Positions 34,101-44,608 of a DNA stretch of 64,000 bases are shown one piece after another. This stretch comes from Arthrinium phaeospermum (lineage: Eukaryota; Ascomycota; Sordariomycetes; Amphisphaeriales; Apiosporaceae), in contig QYRS01000003.1 of NCBI GenBank assembly GCA_006503535.1, positions 4,278,001 through 4,342,000 of the forward strand, written 5' to 3'. The translations under genes and the position numbers were made by a program. Position 1 is the stretch's first letter. The number at the start of each line of letters is the position of its first letter. A model generated the notes under the pieces. It worked only from the letters and a program-made list of their open reading frames with translations, searched no databases and was not told the origin of the DNA.

Positions 34101-35393
34101 TCACGCCAAGGCTATATGACTCGGCTGGAGTGGGCTTCTTCCAGATACGTCATACTCTGGGACGAAGGAGACAAGAGTGGGTGGCTTTCGAACGGGCCCA
34201 GTGCCCTACTCTATCTACTTAGGGCTTCTCTTGCACACAGCAAGCAAAAGTTTGGATCAAGGTTCCTTATGGATCTCGATAGCTTCCCGGATACTGAGCC
34301 GTCAGGATCAGGGGATGCACTAAAATTTCTCTCGGACCTAACTATCCGCAATCTACCCCTTTTTGCTGACAGGACCGAGGTGATGATGGAGGAGATCAAG
34401 GGGAAGCCTGGTAGTACGGTGCTGAAGAAGCAGACCAAATACTATATCCTGGAGGACAGGGTGCTGCACATATTCCAGATTCTGGAGAAGCTTATCGATC
34501 ATCAAACTGACGTTGAGCGAAAGAGTGGCATCAAGATTCCGCACCGACCCCGGCGGCTATTAGAGGGTTGGGACTTTCGCGACCTTGCCTCGGGTAGAGA
34601 CCCATTATTCGCACGGGTGGCGACGCTGAATACGATTGGCAAGGGCTGGGTCGACTTCGCGCGCTCTATACATGCTGTGACGCTGTTTGGCAGAGGCTTT
34701 GGGCAACTCATCCGGCCCAAGGCGGAGGGGCAAGCCCACAACTGCCCGAGTCCTCGCTGGCCGTCTCTTCCGCCAAACAGGTTCTACCTAGCTGCCTTGA
34801 TGTCGGACTTGAAGAGCATTGCCGAGGAGCATGGCAGCATCCTAGGGAACCCACTGAGACTGAGCCACAACGTATTGTGGCACTTTAAGAGTTCCGCGTT
34901 CAGTCAATGTACATGCTCACCAGGGGGGTCACCAGAGTCCCCATTCCGTCAGCAACGATACCACGAGCCAGTGCAAGTACTCTTTCCATCGACGTTCCTA
35001 CATAAGCTCCGAAAGAATACGGAAGTCACACTGCATGATCATGGCGCTGCCATTTTTGGTCACAACAAGAATATCCACTGGCATTGGAAGGATTACGGCG
35101 ACCCTGAAGAAGGCGACCCGCCACACGAGGAAGCAAAGGGAGTTCAGAGTATTGTGGAAGATAGCGGCCTGGGATCGAGTCTTTCGTCATCACAGGATCC
35201 TTCGACGAGGCAATCGCCTTCATCATTTTCTGACGGTGGAGGATGCCCTACACCGATTTCGCCGTCTGGGCTCAAAGAACAGCACCGTACTATCGAGATC
35301 GCAAATGATCCGGGGTTGCTAACAAAGGGAAAACGACGCATACAAGAAACGTTGTCGGGGATCAACAAGAGGAAGAAACCATGTGACACATAA
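31144..35393 (+). CDS. Large conserved-type fungal protein of unknown function (1291 residues)
   Basis: Predicted exons 31144-31946, 32046-32224, 32296-32497, 32589-33220, 33281-33895 and 33949-35393. The sequence looks like one of the long orphan proteins common in filamentous ascomycetes. Recognisable recurring blocks are NGQ/GGQCWHDMFRRPV, FIKGFSAMLVPTK, HIVGWCSEATSLIG, EISGGQIITG, YVILWDE, ALLYLLRASL and GWVDFARSIHAVTLFGRGFG, with an Asp/Ser/Pro-rich, basic tail (KGKRRIQETL, NKRKKP) that could be nuclear. I see no catalytic motif, transmembrane span or signal peptide. Homologues as I remember them are annotated hypothetical, sometimes linked to Pfs-type incompatibility proteins, but no Pfs domain is present here. 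Two splice choices are uncertain: 32225-32295, needed to restore the frame, and the GC-AG intron 33896-33948. Confidence 0.7.
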
Positions 35394-35968
35394 GTGTATT
35401 CGTACATCGCGCCACTTTTATTTCGTTATGCTTCAATTTAAATTAATAGCCTCTTAGCTCTATGCACATGACCAGAGTTTGAGAAATACCTCTTTTTCAT
35501 AGTCGTAAATATAATTTACTATGAGGCCTGCACATCAGGGTAATGTTGGAATGACCGGCTACGGAAGATCTTCAGCGGGGTCTTTCATGGTGGTTGTACT
35601 TCTGGATACCATAGTACGCCCGGTATCACTATTCTGCACACAGACCGGTCTTTCCATACCAGTAAGGCGTTTCAGAATGCCATGGTATAATCCCTGGGTT
35701 GCTGGACTGTTCGTGCTTATGGGGCCTTCTCCCCAAGCCGGGCGAGGCTCTGCTAGGTTCTATGGCACACCGAGACTGGTCGATCTGGTTGCCTTTCCAT
35801 GCACGCATGGTACGTTAAGCTGCAGGCCGCATCCATGACCCCCAGTCTCATGTTCGCAGGTGGAAATACTTAAAAGCTGAACCGTTGTCCCCTTCCAAAT
35901 CTTGAACCGTAAGATTGTCCACTTCTCACCACATCAACTTTTCCATCTCCCATACTACTCGGCTGATC
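35394..35968. other. Intergenic region
   Basis: About 575 bases between the orphan gene and small protein A. An open frame of 105 codons at 35521-35838 is present but lacks family resemblance and was not called. The last 90 bases form a pyrimidine-rich leader. Confidence 0.5.
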
Positions 35969-36336
35969 ATGGCATACGACTACTATTCCGAAGACGAAGA
36001 AGACGTCCTGTTCAAGGTTAATATCAAACCCTACCATCTGCGGAAAGATGTGCTCGAGGCGTGGTTGAAATATTACTTCAACGATACGACCATTAGAGTC
36101 ACTGTACGCAATCGTTTGATATTGATATTGACATTGATATAATGGTGGCTAATTCAGATTTCAGACGGTGGCTGGCAACTATCAAGCGTTGTTGTTTCGC
36201 GATTTGAACCGCGTGAGTCCTCAGTGCGAAAAGTCTGCGTCGCCCGATGTTGATTCTTGGGCAGAATGAACGGAAGTGGATCAGGGATAACCTGTCGTAC
36301 AAGCAAACGTGGACCCCGCCTGAGCAAAGCGGGTAG
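35969..36336 (+). CDS. Small protein A (84 residues), paralogue of the gene at 42695-43144
   Basis: Predicted exons 35969-36103, 36165-36212 (48 bases) and 36265-36336. An acidic head (SEDEED) is followed by a conserved-looking helix region YHLRKDVLEAWLKYYF, then a segment containing YQALLFRDLNR and a helix with RKWIRD. A gapless 50-residue alignment to small protein B gives about 19 identities (shared YxLR, WL, YF, D, I-V, Y, L-R-L, ER-IR), and both genes have the same three-exon plan with a middle exon of exactly 48 bases. No known domain, signal or membrane segment is visible. It sits 442 bases upstream of the CorA-like gene on the same strand. It may be a partner or adaptor of that neighbour; this is inference from position. 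Confidence 0.7.
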
Positions 36337-36778
36337 GGCTGGGTGGCAGGGGTCAAAGTGAACAGGGGGTGTCCTGGGCAGATTCATGTAGTCACACTCG
36401 AAACTGACCTCCAATTCGGCGGCCAAAAGTACCAACATGCGTCAGCACGTGACACATGCAAGGTCTGGCCACCGGGAAGGCTGATTGGTTTTCCTAAGTT
36501 TTCCTGTTGCATTGATCCTTTAGGCGCAGCAAGCCATGCATGTAATCAGCCCCACACCATGATGCTGGCATGCCTCCCAGGGCAGACCTCCATTTCAGCC
36601 TGCATGAAACTCGAGGGTTTCCGCCGCCCGATCATGACCAAATCCAATTTACATCATTCCGCTCAATAACCTGGCCCGCTTCTCCATATAACACTCTCAC
36701 TGGCACCCTCATGCCCGACCGTTGTAGGCCCTTTCCGATCTTTCCTGGTTATTGAGCACACGCCTCTACTTCGCGACC
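36337..36778. other. Intergenic region
   Basis: About 440 bases between small protein A and the CorA-like gene. No gene found. Presumably the promoter of the latter. Confidence 0.55.
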
Positions 36779-38873
36779 ATGGAATTCGATCCTCTAGGGC
36801 TACTTGAGGACGAGTGCGGCAATGCTGACCAGTACCCGGAGTACTCGGGTGTACCTGCTACCCTGCGTGATGACCTCTCAAAGACCTTCCTCCGCGAACA
36901 CCGCAATAGGCTCCTAAGCGATGAGGACAGGCTGTTCAGGAAGATTGACAGCAAGATCACATTCTGGGAGAAACGCCCCAAAGATGAATGTAAGATCACT
37001 TTGTCGTCCAAACTTCCCCCTGCAGCAGAAAATATCGGATCATGCTAAAACGTGACAGTCTTCTATAAGAAACCAATCTGCACCTACCAAGACCTGGAAG
37101 CGTATCTCAACTTTATTCAACCAGATCCCGATTTCCGTTTCGTGTTAGTATACCTGTTCTTAGTAGGGTAAAGCTTTATTGGCTGATAATCGCATCCCAA
37201 AGGTTCTTCGAACCCAAAAACTCGAGGGCAGAGTTGAACTGCACAAGGCGGATGCTTCAAAGGGTATTCGCCTTCCATGAAGTGCATCCCTCTTTTCTTG
37301 ACTATGTGCATTCTTTCGGCGATCAAGAAGAACCCCTTGATGCGGGGCTATGCCATTTCCAGTCTGATGATGTCACCACCGCCGATTGTAAGATGGCTCC
37401 CATATGGCTCTCATGCCCACTTGCTGACGTATACTATAGATTCTGCAGACTCTGCAGCAGTGAGAAACATCTTCATGGGTCTAGGCAGAGCCATCCCAAC
37501 GCTGGGTAGATCTGGCAACGCATTGAGACACTCGTACCTGTTGCGCTCGGTTGAGCGTGTTGATGATCACCCCAACTGGCCTTGGTCCATCAGACAGGTG
37601 GCTGTATACCACTCTTTCGACACTGATACTGGGCGTTCGCTCTGGATCAACATCAAGGGCAACGGCGACCTGAGAAAAGCCATATGGGATGATAGCTTAC
37701 ATGGGAAAACCGTGTGGAACAAAAAGGTCGAGTTCGCCTTCCAGACGAACCTAACTCTACACATGATATACATCCAATGGTGTGGTGCAAATTGGAGATG
37801 GTTTGTACGAGACACTGAATCGGCCATTCGACCATACATGATGGACGCTCTCACGGCCCCTGTCGAGAAGAAGCCATATTTCAAGAATACTCCAACCGAG
37901 TCATGGCGAGTTGAAATCGGAGAGCCCGATCCCCCTAGTAAGAGGTCAACTGGGAGCAACTTCAAGGATTCATATCCCTATCTAGTGTCGGCAGTACGAA
38001 AGATACGGGGCCTACCAGCGACCCAAAACTGGGATCTCGATCCGGAGAAGAATAGACTAGACAGAGGCATGGATTCCAAGAAACATCAGAAGCGGGCCGT
38101 GCTGGATCTTGCGGGCTTGTATAGCTTCCGCGACTTGCAAGAGCTAACCATGATTGGGGAAAGAATAGAGGAAGCTCTACTCGTCCTCAAGCTGAATGTC
38201 AAAGTACTTCACAGTATACGGCGGTACTACGACGATTTGCAGAGGCGGGAGTCATTCCCGCTCCCGAGACGTGCGATACCCATCTTTCTATCCAAGGTCG
38301 AGGGTATCATACACTCCTTAGAAATTCAGCAGATACAACTGGAGTCACTCGGCAGCAAACTTGCCCAGTGCAGAAAGCTGGTAGGCCCGCATACACCCCA
38401 TTGTTGTCCCTTTTGCACTGATGGAACATGAACTAACAAATGCATCTCCTGATATCAGTTCGAGGACATACTTCAGTACAGAGCTCTTCAAGTGAGCCAG
38501 GTCTTTGCAGAGAAAGCACAGGAGTCCACGAAGTCCATGGAGAGCATTGCATACCGGACGGCCAACGAAACGTCCTCAATGCACGTGATCACAGTGGTAG
38601 CTTTGATATTCCTCCCAGGGACATTTGTTACAGTACGTATCTCAACTGTCCCAATACGAGCGGATACTAACAGCACAGTCTTTCTTCCAAAGCGGTGTGC
38701 TTAACTGGGATGGTGATGCCGGTCCGGATACCTGGACTTTGAGATCAAGTGCACTGCGTCTATTCTTTGCAGTGTGTATACCCATGACGTTAGCCATCTT
38801 TCTCATATGGGGCGTGGCTGCGTGGTTCAACAAACCAAAGTCCGGGAGGAATAAGGAGAAGAGGCTGGCTTGA
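36779..38873 (+). CDS. CorA-like membrane protein with a long cytosolic N terminus
   Basis: Predicted exons 36779-36989, 37059-37143, 37203-37387, 37440-38380, 38459-38632 and 38679-38873 give 596 residues. A cytosolic part of about 500 residues ends in a long helical region (LESLGSKLAQCRKL, QVFAEKAQESTKSMESIAYR). Two C-terminal membrane segments follow: HVITVVALIFLPGTFVT and LFFAVCIPMTLAIFLIWGVAAW, joined by a short loop. This is the topology of the CorA-like superfamily as widely found in fungi. The Mg2+-selectivity motif GMN after the first membrane helix is absent (the loop reads SFFQSGVLNW), so transport of Mg2+ should not be assumed. Many such fungal proteins sit beside HET or STAND genes and are candidates for membrane effectors. 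The first part contains RLFRKIDSKITFWEKRP, and no separate domain can be named. Confidence 0.8.
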
Positions 38874-39506
38874 TTTATTTGTAAGCAATATATGACGCAA
38901 GTGGGCTTATCTCATCTTGTCAGACTGAAAGGCACGGTGCTGTGTAACTTCATTCATCCAGAGTAGATAGTGAGATGCTGCTCTGTGGTGGCGACTACAT
39001 CGCCAAGCACAGCATATCTGGAGCCATCTGGGATTGGCCAGCCTCAGCCGAGATATTTCCTACCGGTACTTCCAGATCGATGGGATACTTTCGAAAAGGG
39101 GGGTAGGTAGCATTAGACTTGGCTGCGAGGGCAGGGGGCTTAACCGCCCAATTTCACATCTCGCTCTGATTGGGTTTCCACGACGCCACGGTAGTAATTC
39201 TACACATTTCGAATGCAATGCAAATCTCCAATTTAAAATGCACAACTCCAAAGATAGCCTTTCGACCCATCGTATTTCTTCTTGTGCATTTCTCCAACCG
39301 ACCGAGCCTTACCTGAGATAGCATACGCCGAAAACAACACCACACCGCCCAAGCACACCACCCCTGCCAGAAATTACAAGTCAATTCACCCTTCCCATAT
39401 AGTGCATACGCTGTTTTTAAGTGCACTGAAAGTCCAAGACGAGAATTCATCTACGACGGGCAGCTAATACAATTCTCGCATCTAGAAAGCTCCACTACCG
39501 AGCACT
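38874..39506. other. Intergenic region
   Basis: About 630 bases between the CorA-like and kinase genes. No gene found. Confidence 0.55.
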
Positions 39507-42194
39507 ATGGAGGACCAACGGCGCAGTTTTCAGACTTATGTCCGCAGGAAGCTGTACCAAGGATATTCTAGCTCCGTGACGAAACAATCATACATTTGCC
39601 CGCAAGACCTCTATGACTACTGGGATCACACAAAGATTGCTGGGTCGTACAACAAGGTTCCCGCCGACGACATATACGACAACTATCTGAAGATCTTCTC
39701 CATCCTTGTCTGGATAGGGGCTGAGCAGAGCATGGATAACTTTACTGACAGAAGGTCTGATGTCAACGACAATATGCTCCCCATGAGCGAAGATGCGTAT
39801 GAAGCGTACAGGCTGGACCTTTCGGTGCATCACCGGGATGAGTTCCTCAAACATCAATGGATATTCGCGCCCCTTGTATTCGGCAAAGTACGACGCAGAC
39901 AAAGGCTAGATCATCGGCATATAATCCCAATCCAGAGTCGTATTCCAGTTTCCACCATTGGCGACTACGAGTCCACCGTCCTGAAGATACAGCTTCATCC
40001 AAAGTGTGGCGAACACTGTTGCAATAACTTGGGAAAGGTAGGTCAGTTTGTCTTCAACACGGACAAATTATTTAACGAAAGTATAGGACCACGTTATATT
40101 CAAGCAAATGGAAGATCATGATATGTGGAAGCGGGAGGTTGATGCCTACATCGCCATCAACAACCCCAAGCCCGCCGATTTAGTCACCGGGTTCTATGGG
40201 TCTTTCTGTCAAGGGAACTCAGGCACCATTGTGCTCGAGTATGCCACTGGTGGTACCCTTGAAGATTTACTCAAGACAAAACTTCTGTTGGAAGGCACTG
40301 GCCAAAGGGAGTTCTGGGAGAAGATGTTTGACCTTACTCTAGCCCTGAATTGCATTCATCACAATGAGTATACCAACTTTCTAGGGTATTTGATCCCCTG
40401 CCATTCTCCAAGCTACGGGATGCTGATGTTCTTCAGGATACACCAAGATATTAAACCAGACAACATCTTGGTTTTCAAGGACACTGAGTCCCCCGTTCCA
40501 GTGTGCTTTAAGATAGCTGATCTGGGACGAAGTCACTTCAGATCGATTGCAGGAGCCAAGGAAGACCGTGGAGGAGTCTATACAGGCGCTAGCATGATGT
40601 ACAGTAAGTCGATAGCCAAGCCGTCTCTGGAAATGGGATCATTCGGTTGACTGTTTAGGCGCCCCTGAGTTTTGCCATTTGCATCCGTCCTTTTCCTTGC
40701 GGCCAGCTAAAGCGACACCAGAGATGGACATCTGGGCCCTGGGCGCTGTCTTCAGCGAGACTCTGGTATGGAGCATCCGCGGCGAGGACGGACGCGACGC
40801 CTACACACAAATGAGAAAGAATGCTGTAGGTAAAAGAATGACGGATGCGGGGTACGATGGGTGCTTTCATAACGGCGAGACCCGGCTAGCTTTGGTGGAT
40901 CATCAGCACCACGAGATTTTGACAGAGGCCAACCAGGACAATGGTGCCTTTATTGGACAACAAGTAAGCGAGGTAATACTGGGGAAGATGCTGCAGCCGC
41001 TCGACAAGCGAGGGGACGCCCGCGCCATATACAACCATTGGAACACTCGAGAAATCCCGGACACCACAGCCAACATCAGCGCAATTGCCAATGCTTCTGA
41101 TTATCTTGATTCGGAGAGCGGCCTTGACGGTTCAAGACCAGCTCCATCGCCACGGGTCACGATTCCTGATGCACCGCTCTCGAACATGGATGGGGCGTCC
41201 GAGACTATCGAGTCTCTGTGGGCACAGCTGAAAGATAAGAAGCACCGGAGTCCTAGGCTGCTGGGAGCTTCAGCACGTTTCGCGCCTGGGTACGGTTGGA
41301 TGCAGGAGAAGATCAGAGGGCACAGAGAGCCTGCACAATACGTCAGTGATGTCCGAAAAGAGAACTTAGAGTCGTCAGCTAATGCGCAGCTACCTAAAGT
41401 ACATCTTCATTGATGACTGCAGGGATATGGAGCAACACCGAGGGCGGCTCGCGAAGACTGTTCGAGTTATGGGGAAATTGTTGAAACAGCCGCTAAAAAG
41501 GGGCTTAGTCACGGTTAAGTCTTCCTCTTCAGCGTCAAACCTCGCCAACACGAAGAAGAGCAAAGACCTCGAGAAGGCGGTATCCCGGCTGCAGTTCACC
41601 ATGGACGAAGACCACATCGAAACGAGGTGGGGCGGCACCATTCAAGATGGAATCGAGGACTTGCGGGAGGGCAAAGCCAAAGTGGTGCTGTTCTACCTCC
41701 TGACGTCGGCTGCATGGGATCCAACCTTGACACCGATGCATCGTACGCTCATTGATCTCGCCAAATGCGATGACATGGACCTCAGCCCACCAGCCGCATC
41801 AATGCAAATCATCCAATACGGAGAGCACCCTCGCGCAGCTACCAACATATTCAGGATCCAAGAGGCCGTTCGACGTGGAGTTGGTGCACATGAACAACTG
41901 TAAGTTTGCGTCGATTGGGTATTTGCATCCAGCATAGTTGCATGTCTCTTGATGTACTAGCTGATGTGATCGCTTTGCAGCAAATTCATTTCCCACAGCT
42001 CGTATAGCGATCCTGTTTCCAAGATTATCAACGCGAGAGAACGGGCAGGCCTATCGCGGCCTGAGTCTGCAGTGAGCTCACAGGTAAACGTTGGCATAGC
42101 CAGGAGAGCACAGCCACTAGCGGCTCCCCCAATACCTCGGCGCCCAAGGCAATGGGTAGATCCCTCGAGGTTGAGCCGTGGGATTCACGGATGA
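39507..42194 (+). CDS. Protein kinase fused to a degenerate vWFA-like domain
   Basis: Predicted exons 39507-40037, 40087-40367, 40437-40603, 40659-41341, 41400-41899 and 41981-42194 give 791 residues. A head of about 145 residues precedes the kinase. IGDYESTVLKI occupies the nucleotide-loop position, VIFKQM has the likely ATP lysine K183, HQDIKPDN (273-280) is the catalytic loop with D275 and N280, ADLGRSHF (from A298) is the Mg motif with DLG in place of DFG, and APE is at 328-330. The kinase is therefore probably active. From residue 555, FIDDCRDM starts a vWFA-like fold (helix with KTVRVMGKLLK, later WGGTIQDGIEDL and KAKVVLFYLLTSAAWD). The metal-site serines of DxSxS are replaced. A Pro/Arg-rich tail ends the protein. 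Fungi have many such kinase-vWFA orphans; the function is unknown. The intron 40368-40436 is in frame without a stop. Confidence 0.8.
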
Positions 42195-42694
42195 GGCCCC
42201 GTATCACTGGTGCTCTTATAATCTTAGAGTACAAAGCAATTGTAGCATTTGAATTTAAAGATAAGGCTGATCATATGTCTGAAAGGTTCAATACGAGGTG
42301 TAAGCGTGTGATGCAAGAAGGTCGTAATATGTGTCTTACCGGAAGACCCCCAAGCCCTTTCCCTCCCTCGAGGCGTAAGGCGCATGCATGGGCCAGCCGG
42401 ACCCCAACAAAAGTCCCAATTGACCCCCGGAATTGCCATTGCCGACTGCCGATCTTCTTAGAGGCTGCATGTTTGCCCCCTAGTACAGCGGTCAGGAATT
42501 CAGCCGTTCTTATGCCCTCACAGCCTGCCAACCCGTATTTCCCACTTTCCCACTTTCTTCCGCAAATAATCATCCTTGCCACCTTTTGCTATCTCCACCG
42601 ACTTTGGCACCAACGAACTAGAGATGTGTAAGCGGAACTTCTGTCCTTGGTAGAATCTGGCAATCGGGAAAATTTGGACACTGAATGGAATCAC
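42195..42694. other. Intergenic region
   Basis: About 500 bases between the kinase gene and small protein B. No gene found. Confidence 0.5.
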
Positions 42695-43144
42695 ATGACA
42701 GCCTCGAGCTCAAGTAGCTCCATAATGGTCGTGGTCTCGACCTACCGCTTGAGACGCGAACAGTTGCAAAAGTGGTTGTGCGACTACTTTTTCGACCCCA
42801 AGATCAAAGTTGAGGTAATATTTGCAGCATCATCACCTCTCTTCAATAATATACATATCCTCTAACGTATTCAACCTACTTATGCTAGATGAAGCAGGAC
42901 TACTACACGGTAGATCTGCCACGACAACTGACAATGGTAAGTATTGACATGCGACATCCCGAGCATCGACGCAAGTGTCCCAAATGATTCCATCCTTACC
43001 ACATCTTCCCATCGGGCTATTCCTACAGTTTAGGTATGCTGACGACGTCTCAAGGAAGAGAGACAGGAGATACGGAAGCTTCGAGCCGCGGAGAACCCGG
43101 AGGCGGAGAACGACCAGGAGAGCAGGCCTCTCAGCATCATGTAG
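42695..43144 (+). CDS. Small protein B (85 residues), paralogue of the gene at 35969-36336
   Basis: Predicted exons 42695-42814, 42889-42936 (48 bases) and 43055-43144. A Ser-rich head (TASSSSSS) leads into YRLRREQLQKWLCDYFF, then YYTVDLPRQLT and a charged helix EERQEIRKLRAAEN with an acidic tail. An alternative start is the ATG at 42725. About 19 of 50 aligned residues match small protein A without gaps, and the exon phases and middle-exon length are the same. The conserved core looks like a helix, two strands, helix unit that might bind a protein or nucleic acid. It follows the kinase-vWFA gene by 500 bases on the same strand. Confidence 0.68.
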
Positions 43145-44608
43145 GGATAGTGATAGCCATGGGTTCACTTGCTATGAGGACAGGCCTACGCTGGCGTGAA
43201 GGTGAAGCTGAGCCTCTGGGATCGGCATGTCTTCAATTGGGTCGTTAGGGACCATTTGAGTGATTTCTGGGTCCTCTCTTTGATAAGTTCTCAAGTCAGA
43301 TGGACGAGCCAGTCCATTCTAGCAGATCTAGTGCTACAACTCAATCCTTCCATATGATGTCAAGTAAAACTAAGCAATGACCGTTTTCCTGTTAGTGACA
43401 TAAGGACAGTGCCTTCTTGCCATATATTCAAACCTCATCATATACCTTACGCAGAAGCATCTTGCTTCCGGCCTACCCGAGACGTAGTCAGCAAGCTTGG
43501 GTGCCTGCTGTGCCATAATAACACTTACGGTCTGTGATTTGGTGAAGAGATAACAACCTGGTCGTATCGTCCTAACTCGGCTCAGCTTTTGAATTATTTG
43601 CCAGTCCTCTGATGCCATCGCGCCCTGTTCACTATCCTCTGTTGCGTGGCATGCAGAGTGGTGGCATGTGGCATTTGCTAGTGTCCTCGGGAGAGCCCGT
43701 CGTCTCATACATTGGTAGGTCGCCGCTGAGGTGGCGCGCCCCAGCAAGTGCGACGACAAGTACGACCTCTCCCCGGACTGTGTCTTCGCCGAGATTGCGG
43801 CGAAGCGCAAGTGGGGCGCCTGTACGGCCTGACCACGGTAGTGTCTTGGTCTGGATGCCAACAGGTACTTTCGCGAGGCTATCCGGTCCGGGGTTTCATC
43901 ATAGGTCTCTCCGGCGATGCAAGGCATCTCAATCCCATGATCAGAATCCTCAAGGAGCCCTCGGAGTGGAAGTACAATTATCGCTGGGCGAAGCTCATAA
44001 GCGAGATCATTATCTCGTTCCTGGGCGGAGAAATCGAAAGATCGCCCCATGGCTATGCAGGAACTTCGCGTCGATGACACGCTCGCGGGCTTCGACGGAG
44101 AGTGCGACCTCAGCCAGCTTTGCCACCCGCTTGGCTCCCCGTCCTCATTCTCGTTCAAGGAGATGTCTCGCACATTCTGCGGCACGAGGGCGCAACAGCA
44201 TAAACTCGCGGGCAGAGTCCAACGACTGGTCTTGGAAAACGGGAACAACTAAGCGGAAATCTTGTCGTAACTAATTGAATTGGAACCTATATGATGTAGC
44301 ACCATGTTATATTTGTGGTGTGGGTGATTTGGAGAGAAAAACGGGGGAAGCTGAACGGCCTGAGCAGAGCTGGGGCGGGATTTTCAGGTCTCAGTCAGCT
44401 GTTGGCTGTCGCCGCGCAGTCAGCAACGCGGGGAAGTCAGCACAGAGGCAATGGTCAATTAACCAACGGAACGAGAAATTGACACCTTCTTAGCATAAGG
44501 ATACATTCAAAACTGAGGCTCTAATTCTTTTTTCTTTTTTTTTCTCCATTCGTTTCTCTCCGACTCCAAACACCTGGCAAAGGTTCCTGCCGTCTTGGGC
44601 TGTGGAAA
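43145..44608. other. Region with fragmentary coding-like segments, possibly a decayed gene
   Basis: About 1.46 kb without a gene I can assemble. On the + strand, protein-like segments appear in different frames: YDLSPDCVFAEIAAKRKWG near 43763-43820, LSGDARHLNPMIRILKEPSE near 43909-43970, and EMSRTFCGTRAQQ near 44160-44200. No splice sites of matching phase connect them. On the minus strand a 292-codon open frame covers the same bases but looks like a shadow. A degraded gene or an unrecognised multi-exon gene is possible. The right end (44525-44575) is a pyrimidine tract of the next promoter. Confidence 0.35.
44525..44575 (+). promoter_or_regulatory. Pyrimidine-rich promoter tract of the first HET gene
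   Basis: A run of T and C (TTTTTTCTTTTTTTTTCTCC and following) lies 35 to 80 bases before the ATG at 44609. CT-rich tracts just upstream of the start are common near fungal transcription start sites. Confidence 0.4.

Noticed and set aside
35521..35838. ATG-started frame of 105 codons
   Set aside because: No resemblance to a known family, no supporting splice or signal features.
43370..44248. Open frame of 292 codons on the minus strand
   Set aside because: No family motif and unconvincing composition; protein-like segments on the + strand over the same bases look better, though also unassembled.
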